Shown here: in pieces, positions 43,852 to 51,532 of the stretch
How the letters are laid out: each line of letters opens with the position of its first letter
Position numbering within the stretch: position 1 is the first letter of the stretch
Assembly (NCBI GenBank): GCA_034422355.1
Contig: DAOUJS010000171.1
Span: 1-64,000, forward strand
Source: CATOSP01 sp034422355
Lineage (GTDB): Bacteria; Chloroflexota; Dehalococcoidia; Lucifugimonadales; UBA3495
DNA: 64,000 nt
Direction: 5' to 3'
Notes under the pieces: generated by a model
What the model was told of the DNA's origin: nothing
Database searches by the model: none
The model's input: the letters and a program-made list of their open reading frames with translations, nothing else
Position numbers and translations under genes: made by a program

Positions 43852-44703
43852 ATGGCGGGACTGGAAGGCAAGGTGGCGTTGATTACCGGCGCTGGGGGGA
43901 TGCGCGGCGTGGGACGGGCTTCGGCGCTCAAATTGGCCGCGCAGGGGGCGGACGTGGCGATTACGGACGTCCGGCGGGATGCTGCGGACCTGCCCCCCGG
44001 AGAAATCCGGGAGGAGTGGCGCGGCATACACTCCGTGGCCGAAGAGGTGGAGGCCCTGGGACGCAGGTGCCTTCCGCTCTATTGCGATCTTGGCGATGGC
44101 GATCAGATCGAGGACCTGGTCGGGCAGGTCACGTCCCGCTTCGGGCGCATCGATATCCTGGTCAACAATGCGCGGGCGATCATCGGGCGGGACAAGACCC
44201 CCGTTACCGACCTGGAACGGGAGGTATGGGACCACTTCCTGTCCATCAACACAACTGCGGTTTTCCTCTGCACCAAGCTGGCAGGGAGGGAGATGGTGGC
44301 CCGGGGCGAGGGCGGGCGGATCATCAACATCGCGTCCAACGCGGCGAAGCAGGCCAGCGCAATGGGGGCGGCCTACTCCGCGTCCAAGTTCGCGGTGCTG
44401 GGACTGACCCAGGCCTCGGCGCTGGACCTGGCCCCGTACAACATCACGGTGAACGCGGTGTGCCCAGGCCCAATCAACACCGACCGGATGAGCTATTGGG
44501 AGCGGGACCAGGCCGCCGAACGGGGCTTGTCGCTGGAGGAATTCCGCGGCGGTATAGTCCGCGACGCCGGGGAACGCACCCCGCTGGGCCGGATAGCCGA
44601 GGCCGAAGACGTTGCGAACATGGTCGCTTTCTTCGCGTCCGAAGAGGCGTCGTTCATCACGGGGCAGGCTTACAACGTCAATGGCGGGTTGCTTTTTCAC
44701 TAA
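43852..44703 (+). CDS. Short-chain dehydrogenase/reductase (SDR)
   Basis: The 283-residue protein is a classical SDR: the NAD(P) motif TGAGGMRGVGRASAL near residue 13, the NNA motif in ILVNNARA, a serine in IINIASNAAKQ, and YSASKF with catalytic Tyr and Lys. It ends with the usual FITGQAYNVNGG. It likely interconverts an alcohol and a ketone on a small-molecule substrate. AGGAGG precedes the ATG at 43852 by 6 bases. The binding-lipoprotein gene is 54 bases downstream. Confidence 0.95.
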   Translation: MAGLEGKVALITGAGGMRGVGRASALKLAAQGADVAITDVRRDAADLPPGEIREEWRGIHSVAEEVEALGRRCLPLYCDLGDGDQIEDLVGQVTSRFGRIDILVNNARAIIGRDKTPVTDLEREVWDHFLSINTTAVFLCTKLAGREMVARGEGGRIINIASNAAKQASAMGAAYSASKFAVLGLTQASALDLAPYNITVNAVCPGPINTDRMSYWERDQAAERGLSLEEFRGGIVRDAGERTPLGRIAEAEDVANMVAFFASEEASFITGQAYNVNGGLLFH

Positions 44704-44757
44704 GCCGGTCCACCGGGCCGGGTTGGCGTCTCCACTATTGCCGGAGGATGTTGAACA

Positions 44758-45789
44758 TTGCGGCGCGGTCTGAGCCTGTTCGTCAAAATCGTGGTGATGG
44801 TCATGTCCCTCGCATATCTCGCGGCCTGCTCGGACGGCGCAGGTCAGGAACGGGCCTGTTCCGACCGTCCCTTGAAAGTGGGGTTCTACGCCTTTTTCGC
44901 CCCGGTCAGCTACAGCGCCGACCCCGACCCGGACTCGGACGGGTTCAACACCCACCTGGGTTATGAGTCGGACCTGTTGACCGCCATCGAAGCGATGAAG
45001 GGAGGGAAGCTGACCTTTACCCGGACTGGCATTGCGGAGTGGGACGGCATCTGGCTGCTTTCCGCCGCTCCGGGGTACGACCTTATCGGGGGCGGCATAA
45101 CGGCCCTGGACTCGCGGACGATGGACTCTTCCGGAAGCAAAGTGGTGACCTTCACCTCTGGCCATATTGTCTTTCGGCAGTCCCTCTTGGTGCGGGCCGG
45201 GGATGCGGAGAGATTGGCCACCTACGGGGACCTGACCGCCGGCGTGCGCGTCGGGGCGTTGGCGGATACGACAGGGGAGGCCCGGCTGTTGCAGTTGACG
45301 GGGCTTGTCAACGAGGATGGGGTGCTGGCCCCAGGTGTCCGCGTCCATACTCCCCAGGGTGCTGTGACCGCCGACGGCTCGTCAGGCTATTTCATAACTG
45401 CTGCGGGGGAGTCCGAAAACCTGGTGGGAAGGACGCACCTGTACCCGCCTTCGGAGGACATGCCCCAGGTGGTATACCTTGGCGACGAGTCCGGCGAACA
45501 GGAACTGCTCGATGCCCTGTCCGGCGGGACCATAGACGCTCTGGCCAGGGGCGAAATCGGCAACCGCGACGCCTCCGGCCTCTCCAATGGCCGGTTTGCA
45601 GTCACGGCCCTTGACCAAGCGGTCGAAGTCGGCGGGTTTACCCTCGACGCCAATGACCAGGATTTGGCCTCTTGCCTCAACGAGAGAATCGGCTGGTTGA
45701 CGGACAACCGCAATATCGGCTACGCGGAATGGCTGGAAAACCCCTCGGTCTTCATGGAGCGCGCCCGGATGTGGCCGGGTGTGGAATGA
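44758..45789 (+). CDS. Solute-binding lipoprotein, family 3 (amino-acid type)
   Basis: The 343-residue protein has a signal peptide with lipobox LAYLAACSDG and a bilobed SBP_bac_3-like domain. The first lobe reads LKVGFYAFFAPVSYS to HLGYESDLLTAIEAM, and the end of the second lobe includes DQDLASCLNERIGWLTDN. It is a substrate-binding or sensory lipoprotein. No permease or ATPase is adjacent. The start is TTG at 44758 with GGAGG upstream. Ligand unknown. Confidence 0.83.
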   Translation: MRRGLSLFVKIVVMVMSLAYLAACSDGAGQERACSDRPLKVGFYAFFAPVSYSADPDPDSDGFNTHLGYESDLLTAIEAMKGGKLTFTRTGIAEWDGIWLLSAAPGYDLIGGGITALDSRTMDSSGSKVVTFTSGHIVFRQSLLVRAGDAERLATYGDLTAGVRVGALADTTGEARLLQLTGLVNEDGVLAPGVRVHTPQGAVTADGSSGYFITAAGESENLVGRTHLYPPSEDMPQVVYLGDESGEQELLDALSGGTIDALARGEIGNRDASGLSNGRFAVTALDQAVEVGGFTLDANDQDLASCLNERIGWLTDNRNIGYAEWLENPSVFMERARMWPGVE

Positions 45790-45846
45790 CAGGGGCTGAG
45801 GCGGAACTACTCGCCCGGTTTCAGGCCCAGCCCCTGGTCAGGACGG

Positions 45847-46878
45847 CTATACCCGCGCCAGCAGCCCTTGGACGGTGCGGACCACCCGCGCCTGGTTGGG
45901 GATGTAGGTGTCCTCCAGCGGGCGGCTGTAGGGGACCGGCGTGTGGGGCGCGGTGACCCGGGACGGAGGAGCGTCCAGGTAGTCGAATGCCTCCTCGGCC
46001 ACCCTGGCGCAGATCTCCGAGGCCAGGCTGCAAATGGGCGTGTCCTCGTCCACCACCACCATGCGGTGGGTGCGGCGCACCGAGTCGATGATCAGGTCGT
46101 AGTCGATGGGGGAGACGCTGAGAAGGTCCACGACCTCCGCATTGACGCCCGACTTGGCCAGTTCCTCCGCGGCCTCCAGGCAGACCATCGTCATCTTTGA
46201 AATCCCCACCAGGGTTACGTCAGTCCCCTGGCGGACCGTCCGGCCCTTGCCCAACGGCAGCGTGTACGGCGCTTCAGGCACATGGCCCGTGTTGCCGTAC
46301 AGCCCCTTGTGCTCGAAGTACACCACCGGGTCGTCGTCCCGGATGGCGGCGATGAGCAGCCCCTTGGCCGTGTACGGATCGGACGGCACGACGCCCTTGA
46401 GCCCGGGGATGTGGCTGAAGATGGAGTAGTAGGACTCGGAGTGCTGGGCCGCGCTGCCGAATCCCGCCCCGATGCGGGTCAGCAGGGTGAAGGGCACCTT
46501 GACCTGGCCGCCGAACATGTAGCGCATCTTCGCGGCGTTGTTCAGCAGTTGGTCCATGCACACGCCGACGAAGTCCACGAACATGAGCTCGGCAATGGCC
46601 CGCATCCCGGTGGAGGACGCCCCGATGGCCGTGCCCACGAAGGCCGCTTCGGACAACGGGGTGTCCAGCACCCGCTGGTTGCCGAACTGCTGGATCAGCC
46701 CGACCGTGGTGCGGAACGGTCCCCCCCAGGCATCGACGATGCCCAGGTGCTCCCGGCCCGCGCCCCCGGCGATCTCCTCGCCCATGATGATTACCGTCTC
46801 GTCCCGCTCCATCTCCTGGCGTATGGCCTCGTTGATGGCCTCCCGGTACTGAATCTCCCTCGTTGCGGTGGTGGTCAT
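45847..46878 (-). CDS. 2-oxoacid (pyruvate/acetoin-type) dehydrogenase E1 component, beta subunit
   Basis: The 343-residue protein matches PdhB/AcoB: YREAINEAIRQEMERDETVIIMGEE, GPFRTTVGLIQQFG, the RVLDTPLSEAAFVGTAIGAS and PFTLLTRIGAGFGSAAQHSESYYSIF blocks, and the C-terminal transketolase segment ALEAAEELAKSGVNAEVVDL (approximate). It forms an alpha2beta2 enzyme with the alpha subunit encoded at 47816-48826 and decarboxylates a 2-oxoacid with ThDP. AAGGAG precedes the ATG at 46878. E2 and E3 genes are not in the window. Confidence 0.93.
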   Translation of the reverse strand: MTTTATREIQYREAINEAIRQEMERDETVIIMGEEIAGGAGREHLGIVDAWGGPFRTTVGLIQQFGNQRVLDTPLSEAAFVGTAIGASSTGMRAIAELMFVDFVGVCMDQLLNNAAKMRYMFGGQVKVPFTLLTRIGAGFGSAAQHSESYYSIFSHIPGLKGVVPSDPYTAKGLLIAAIRDDDPVVYFEHKGLYGNTGHVPEAPYTLPLGKGRTVRQGTDVTLVGISKMTMVCLEAAEELAKSGVNAEVVDLLSVSPIDYDLIIDSVRRTHRMVVVDEDTPICSLASEICARVAEEAFDYLDAPPSRVTAPHTPVPYSRPLEDTYIPNQARVVRTVQGLLARV

Positions 46879-46981
46879 GTTTGGCTCCTTGTCCACGTTG
46901 ATTGCTGGGTTGCAGGACTATACTCATGCCAATGTGAAATTCGCATTTGGGAAGAGGTTAAGGGAGGTCACACTGGCGTAA

Positions 46982-47434
46982 TCACGTCAGCGGCTGGCAC
47001 ATCCTTAACGGCGTCACACTCTCAAAGTCAATGTCGCCAAAAGCTTCCACCGGAACGTAACACACTAAGGAGACCACGTCACCCTTCTCCCACGATTCTA
47101 CTTCAGTGCGATGCCTTTCAGCGAACTGCGCTATCAGACCCTCAAAGCCCCATTCATCTTGCCCCACATCGAATTTTATGACTGGCTCAAAGTCGTCGTC
47201 TTCTCCCACCTCAAACACCGTTCCGGTCACACGCAATCTCCGCCCCGAGTACAATTGCTTTGCCGTCTCATCGTCGCGTGAAAACTCCCTGTATATCTGC
47301 TCAGCCGTCACCTCAATGGCTGGTTGCGTGAACTTCGCTGCCCAGCGTTCCATCTTTGTGTCAGAGGCATCGCACGCCGTACTCAACACCAACGCTAATA
47401 TCAAAGCCAACCCCGCGCCTATTCGTCGAGTCAT
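46982..47434 (-). CDS. Small lipoprotein with OB-fold (tRNA_anti-like) domain
   Basis: The 150-residue protein has a signal peptide ending LVLSTACDAS with a lipobox Cys at residue 21. The mature part shows VTAEQIYREFSRDDETAKQLYSGRRLRVTGTVFEVG, the pattern of the tRNA_anti-like OB-fold family, which is a beta-barrel of unknown role in many small lipoproteins. It lies between the two E1 genes, has visibly lower GC than they do, and has AAGGGAG before its ATG. Confidence 0.8.
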   Translation of the reverse strand: MTRRIGAGLALILALVLSTACDASDTKMERWAAKFTQPAIEVTAEQIYREFSRDDETAKQLYSGRRLRVTGTVFEVGEDDDFEPVIKFDVGQDEWGFEGLIAQFAERHRTEVESWEKGDVVSLVCYVPVEAFGDIDFESVTPLRMCQPLT

Positions 47435-47452
47435 CGCTCTCTCCCTTAATTC

Positions 47453-47788
47453 TTATTGAAGCCCCTCGTGCAGACACCGCATCAAGTTTTCATCTGTAAA
47501 GATGGCTCTTAATGAATGTTCCTTAGTCAAGACGTCCTCACACCCCTCCATGTCGTTAGTTTCAACAGTCGGAGTAGGTGTATCCGTAGATGTGGGCGTT
47601 GGCTCCGGGGTTGGAGTGGGAGTCGCCGTTGGCCCAGGAATTTGAGTAGGCTGCGTCGGCCTTTCAGTCTGAGGACCATCGTCACATGCTGCCAAGAGCA
47701 CAGCGACAGGCAAAACCGATAGACCCACCAGTGGTGCCCAGTGAACCCTCTTCCACAGGCTGAAGTACGCGCGGAACAAGAGGCTCAA
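47453..47788 (-). CDS. Small lipoprotein with proline-threonine-rich linker
   Basis: The 111-residue protein has a signal peptide with LLAACDDG (lipobox), followed by a PT-rich low-complexity region of about 40 residues and a C-terminal segment DMEGCEDVLTKEHSLRAI with two Cys. It is probably a surface lipoprotein. TTG at 47788 is the likely start because GGAGG lies upstream. No domain is recognised. It is 18 bases from the OB-fold lipoprotein and 27 bases from the E1 alpha gene. Confidence 0.6.
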   Translation of the reverse strand: MSLLFRAYFSLWKRVHWAPLVGLSVLPVAVLLAACDDGPQTERPTQPTQIPGPTATPTPTPEPTPTSTDTPTPTVETNDMEGCEDVLTKEHSLRAIFTDENLMRCLHEGLQ

Positions 47789-47815
47789 ATGATGCCCCTC
47801 CGTCTTAGCTTTAGT

Positions 47816-48826
47816 TTAAATCTCCATGTTGGAACCGCGCTTGAGCAGTTCGGGAGGATAATCGACGTAGACGTCGTCGTAAAGCTCCGCGGGCTGGGGC
47901 ATGGGGCTGGAGTCGGCGAAGCGTATGGCCTCTTCCATCAGTTCCTCGGCCTCCCGGTCGATCCGGTCCAGTTCCTCGGCGGTGATTTCTCCCTGGGGGA
48001 TGACCGTCTCCCGGAACAGCTTCAACGGGTCGCGGTTGCGCCAGTGTTCCTCTTCTTCCCTGGTGCGGTAGGAGAGGGGATTGTCGAAAACGGTGTGGCC
48101 GTAGTAGCGGTAGGTGAGGCATTCCAGGAGGGTCGGGCCTTCCCCGGCCCTGGCCCTGGCAACGGCCTGGCCCGCGGCGTCGTAGACGGCGAAGACGTCC
48201 ATGCCGTCAACGTGTATTCCGGGCATGTTGTAGGCCACCGCGCGGTCCGCCACGTGGGAGGCGGAGAGAGCGTATTCCACCGGTGTTGACTCGGCGTACT
48301 GGTTGTTCTCGCAGCAGAATATGACCGGCAATTTCCAGACCGAGGCCAGGTTCATGCTCTCGTGGAGCACGCCCTGGTTGGCCCCGCCGTCGCCGAAGAA
48401 GGCCACGGCGACCCGCTGGTTGTTGTGCCGCAGCTTGGAGGTCAGGCCCGCCCCCACGGCCAGGGGCACGCTGGCGGCGACCACGCCGTTGGTGCCGAGC
48501 ATTCCCTTGCTCATGTCGGCAATGTGCATTGAACCGCCCTTGCCCTTGTTCGGGCCGGTGGCGCGTCCGAACAGCTCGGCCATCATCCCCTTGGGGTCAA
48601 CGCCCTTGGCGATGCAGTGGCCGTGGCCCCGGTGGGTGCTGCCGATGTAGTCGTCGTCGGTGAGGTGGGCGCAGATGCCCGTGGGGACGGCCTCCTGCCC
48701 CGCGGAGGAATGCACGGACGCCGACATGCGGCGCTGCCCGGTCTCCGGGATGCCGCGCTCCTCGAAGTGCCGGATGGTGGCCATGGTCCGGTAGAGTTTG
48801 AGCATGGTCTCGCGGGTCAGTTCCAT
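47816..48826 (-). CDS. 2-oxoacid (pyruvate/acetoin-type) dehydrogenase E1 component, alpha subunit
   Basis: The 336-residue protein matches PdhA/AcoA: the TMATIRHFEERG N-terminus, SSAGQEAVPTGICAHL, the ThDP-Mg motif AFFGDGGANQGVLHESMNLAS to CENN, and YRYYGHTVFDNPLSYRT. It forms the E1 heterotetramer with the beta subunit. AGGGGGAG precedes the ATG. The subunits are normally encoded side by side; here two lipoprotein genes intervene. Confidence 0.94.
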   Translation of the reverse strand: MELTRETMLKLYRTMATIRHFEERGIPETGQRRMSASVHSSAGQEAVPTGICAHLTDDDYIGSTHRGHGHCIAKGVDPKGMMAELFGRATGPNKGKGGSMHIADMSKGMLGTNGVVAASVPLAVGAGLTSKLRHNNQRVAVAFFGDGGANQGVLHESMNLASVWKLPVIFCCENNQYAESTPVEYALSASHVADRAVAYNMPGIHVDGMDVFAVYDAAGQAVARARAGEGPTLLECLTYRYYGHTVFDNPLSYRTREEEEHWRNRDPLKLFRETVIPQGEITAEELDRIDREAEELMEEAIRFADSSPMPQPAELYDDVYVDYPPELLKRGSNMEI

Positions 48827-48844
48827 AGCTCCCCCTGCTGCTGG

Positions 48845-48872
48845 CCGGGGCCGGTCAGCCCCGGAATTTTTC
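48845..48872 (+). terminator. Hairpin with T-run upstream of the E1 alpha gene
   Basis: CCGGGGC (48845-48851) pairs with GCCCCGG (48858-48864), followed by AATTTTTCT on the plus strand. It reads as a rightward terminator, yet only the leftward E1 gene lies to its left. It may stop antisense transcription or fold in the 5' leader of the E1 alpha mRNA. Confidence 0.5.
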
Positions 48873-49067
48873 TCATACTAGCATGGCCCAAAGGGAAGTC
48901 AATAGCCGCGGAATTGGGCGACTGACACTCTCCTCTGGATCAATTGGAGTGTTCTGATATGTTGCGTATATTTCGGCAGGGGAGGGAGAGACTATAATGT
49001 TGAACGATCAGACTGGCCCCGGAAGTGGTCGAACTGCCCCCAGTCAAGGGTGTCGCTGAGGGGATTC

Positions 49068-49484
49068 ATGGCAACGGAAAACGAAGCGCGGAGAATCCTT
49101 CAAGAGGATAAAGTAATAGCCATGAATATAGCTTGGAGGACCGATGGGCAGGGGTACCGGCTAGGGGCAACTGTGTTGGCCGAGGGATCGGGAGAAATTC
49201 TGAGTCTGCGTGGATATGTAGGCAGGAAGAATAGAAGCTTCGTATTGCTGTATAAGAATACGCCGATTCGGAAATTTACCGTTCATCCGAGACACAGAGA
49301 CCCCGTAACATTAGACACCGTTACCGGCCCCCATAAACATATCTGGGACGATGTTTGGGAAGACCGGAGGGTCTATATCCCGGATGACATTCGAATAGGA
49401 GACCCGAACTTGGAATTGATGGACTTTCTCAGCGAGTGCAACATCTCATTGCGAGGTTCCTACACCCCTCGGGTCTTCCTTTAG
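49068..49484 (+). CDS. DUF6978-like protein
   Basis: The 138-residue protein has the pattern LRGYVGRKNRSFVLLYKNTPIRKF and PHKHIWDDVWEDRRVYIPDDI, and ends with a LMDFLSECNISLRG segment. The shape resembles DUF6978, a small family seen next to DUF1828 genes, but this assignment is from memory of the motif. It lies 36 bases upstream of the DUF1828/DUF1829 gene. GAGGGGATTC precedes the ATG at 49068. TATAAT at 48992-48997 may be its -10 element, but I find no -35. Confidence 0.55.
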   Translation: MATENEARRILQEDKVIAMNIAWRTDGQGYRLGATVLAEGSGEILSLRGYVGRKNRSFVLLYKNTPIRKFTVHPRHRDPVTLDTVTGPHKHIWDDVWEDRRVYIPDDIRIGDPNLELMDFLSECNISLRGSYTPRVFL

Positions 49485-49520
49485 GCAAATCGGATAATCA
49501 GGTCAGGGAGTATGAAGATA

Positions 49521-50288
49521 ATGGCTACACCCGCTTGCGAGGAGGTGGTGGTCAAGTACCTGGAATCGCTTTCCGGTGAGTTCGAGACGACGCGGTCCGG
49601 CAGTGGATGTTTTTTGGTGACGCCGTTCATCAGGCCGGATGGCGAGGCTATCGAATTGGAATTGGAGCAGCTCTCGAGTGGACACGTGCTTATCGGAGAT
49701 ATGGGCGATACTCTCGGATACCTTTACGTCAACGGATTGACTCTGAGCCGCTCAACACTGGACAACGCGAGGCGGATTGCACGTCCCTTGGGAGTGTCCT
49801 TGCAACGGAATGCGCTCGTTGTCGAGACTGGGCCTGAGAGCATCGGAGATGCCGTCCACCGTCTGATACAGTCGGTGCTGGCAGTGACCAGCCTTATTCG
49901 AGGGCGCAGGGCAAACGGTCGGATCAGGTTCGACGCCGAGGTAGAGTCTTTTATCATTAGCAGCGGAGTCACTTATGACGGAGATTATGAAATCGCAGGC
50001 CGCCGCGAGAAGCATGCTTTCAGGTTCCACGTAGATTCAGGACGCAATTTGTTGGTTCAGCCCATCACCGCATCCACCGAGGCGGCTGCCCGCACATGGG
50101 CGGAACGCTGGGCCTACCGGTTCTCCGATGTACTGGATATGGGGGTGGAATGGCGGCCTGTCGCCGTGCTGGATGACCGTAGCGGGCGAGTGATATGGAC
50201 GCCCCGTGCCCTTGCGCCCGTTCAAGAGTATGCGATTCTCTGGGCGGAGAGGGACCGTCTGGCGGGATTGCTTGGGCCGGACAATTAA
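49521..50288 (+). CDS. DUF1828/DUF1829 domain protein
   Basis: The protein of about 255 residues has an N-terminal DUF1828-like domain (CEEVVVKYLESLSGEFETTRSG to LSSGHVLIGDMGDTL) and a C-terminal DUF1829-like domain (RIRFDAEVESFIISSGVTYDGDYEIAGRREKHAFRFHVD). Both are found on phage and in accessory regions and have no proven biochemistry. ATG 49521 gives good spacing to AGGGAG; ATG 49512 is the alternative. It overlaps the convergent SAM hydroxide adenosyltransferase gene by 4 bases. Confidence 0.7.
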   Translation: MATPACEEVVVKYLESLSGEFETTRSGSGCFLVTPFIRPDGEAIELELEQLSSGHVLIGDMGDTLGYLYVNGLTLSRSTLDNARRIARPLGVSLQRNALVVETGPESIGDAVHRLIQSVLAVTSLIRGRRANGRIRFDAEVESFIISSGVTYDGDYEIAGRREKHAFRFHVDSGRNLLVQPITASTEAAARTWAERWAYRFSDVLDMGVEWRPVAVLDDRSGRVIWTPRALAPVQEYAILWAERDRLAGLLGPDN

Positions 50289-51142
50289 CGTGTGGCTGCG
50301 CGGAATGCTGAGACCTGCTCTCCCGCTCCAACCCCCAGTACCGCCGCTGCGTTGCCGTCAGGGACTGCTATTTCCAGGTAGCCGAGGCTCCCGACCAGGG
50401 CTATCAGGTCTGCGGGACCGCTGGAGTGCCCAGGTCCGTCATGGAAAGTCCGGCTCAGGCCGTGGATTGTGCGGCCCGCTACCTGTACGTCTACGTTTGG
50501 GCTGTCGCCGAGTTCTTCGCCGGTGATGTTGGTTACAAGGTTGCCGAAGTGGTCGGCGTAGACCACCTCGCCCGACAGCATATTGCCGTCTGCCAATGGC
50601 CGGGGGATTGGGAGCCACGCTATGTCGTTTGCCCGGACCCCCAGTTCGTCGGGCGGGACTCCCCGGGAGATGTGGGCCGCGACCGGAGCAAAGACATCGC
50701 GGCCGTGGAAGGTTCGGCTGAGGGGTTGTAGCCAGTAATCGGGGTTGGTGAGGTGGTAGACGGAGACATGGGGCGGCGCAGTTACCCGGCCTGGAAGTTC
50801 GGGTGCGCCGTCCAGGTATTCTCCTACGACGCAACTGAGCAGCCCGTTGTCGGGAGCGACGAACCTTGCTGTGGGTGTCTCCAGAAGAAGCGCCCGGCGG
50901 TCTGTGCCTACCCCCGGGTCTACCACCGCAACGTGAATGGAGCCTTGCGGGAAGAAGCGGTGGCTGTTCCCCAACAGGAAGGCCCCCTGGCGGACGTTCT
51001 GGGGCTGGACCAGGTGGGTAAGGTCAATCAGCGCGGCGTTGGGGTTGATGCGGAGGATTACCCCTTTCATCACGCCCACGTAGGGGTCGGCAAGTCCGAA
51101 GTCCGTGGTCAGCACGATGGGCGGGAAGGCCATCATTGTCAC
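50285..51142 (-). CDS. SAM hydroxide adenosyltransferase (DUF62 family)
   Basis: The 285-residue protein belongs to the DUF62/SAM hydroxide adenosyltransferase family: VLTTDFGLADPYVGVMKG, AVVDPGVGT and FVAPDNGLLS at the N-terminal domain, HGRDVFAPVAAHISRG in the middle and a C-terminal beta-barrel. The enzyme hydrolyses S-adenosylmethionine to adenosine and methionine, and homologues include fluorinase. The start codon at 51142 is GTG; ATG codons at 51136 and 51133 are alternatives. It is the last gene after secG, gatB and the suc genes on this strand. Confidence 0.9.
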   Translation of the reverse strand: MTMMAFPPIVLTTDFGLADPYVGVMKGVILRINPNAALIDLTHLVQPQNVRQGAFLLGNSHRFFPQGSIHVAVVDPGVGTDRRALLLETPTARFVAPDNGLLSCVVGEYLDGAPELPGRVTAPPHVSVYHLTNPDYWLQPLSRTFHGRDVFAPVAAHISRGVPPDELGVRANDIAWLPIPRPLADGNMLSGEVVYADHFGNLVTNITGEELGDSPNVDVQVAGRTIHGLSRTFHDGPGHSSGPADLIALVGSLGYLEIAVPDGNAAAVLGVGAGEQVSAFRAATR

Positions 51143-51222
51143 GCTCTGCGGTAGGGTGAGACCGGACTGGGCTACCCGGCTGAAAATTCAACGCGGTGGG
51201 GAGTCAGTCTGGGAACATACCG

Positions 51223-51528
51223 CTACTTCATGAACTTGAGGGTGACAACCGATACCGCCAGTACCACGGCGGCGATGATCGCTACTACGATGGTGTCGAG
51301 GGTCTCCCAGATCTGGTCGCTGCCGCGGACGCTGAGAATGGACATGCCCAGGAACACGGCGGCCAGGATGATGGTGAACTGGAACAGGGTTTTCTCCAGG
51401 CCCCGCCGGGTACGGACGGTCGATTGGGCCGAACCGAAGAGACCTGTGCCGGCTTCTTTGACCTGGGCCAGGATGATCAGCACTATGACGATGGATATGA
51501 GGATCTGGACGATGTTCAGGTACAGCAA
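51223..51528 (-). CDS. secG: Preprotein translocase subunit SecG
   Basis: The 101-residue protein has the SecG signature: a first helix IVQILISIVIVLIILAQV, the KEAGTGLFGSAQSTVRTRRGLEK loop and a second helix. It helps SecYE translocate unfolded proteins. There is a further hydrophobic helix near the C-terminus, longer than usual. The TTG start at 51528 lies 4 bases beyond the gatB stop, so the two are likely co-translated. Confidence 0.9.
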   Translation of the reverse strand: MLYLNIVQILISIVIVLIILAQVKEAGTGLFGSAQSTVRTRRGLEKTLFQFTIILAAVFLGMSILSVRGSDQIWETLDTIVVAIIAAVVLAVSVVTLKFMK

Positions 51529-51532
51529 TTTA

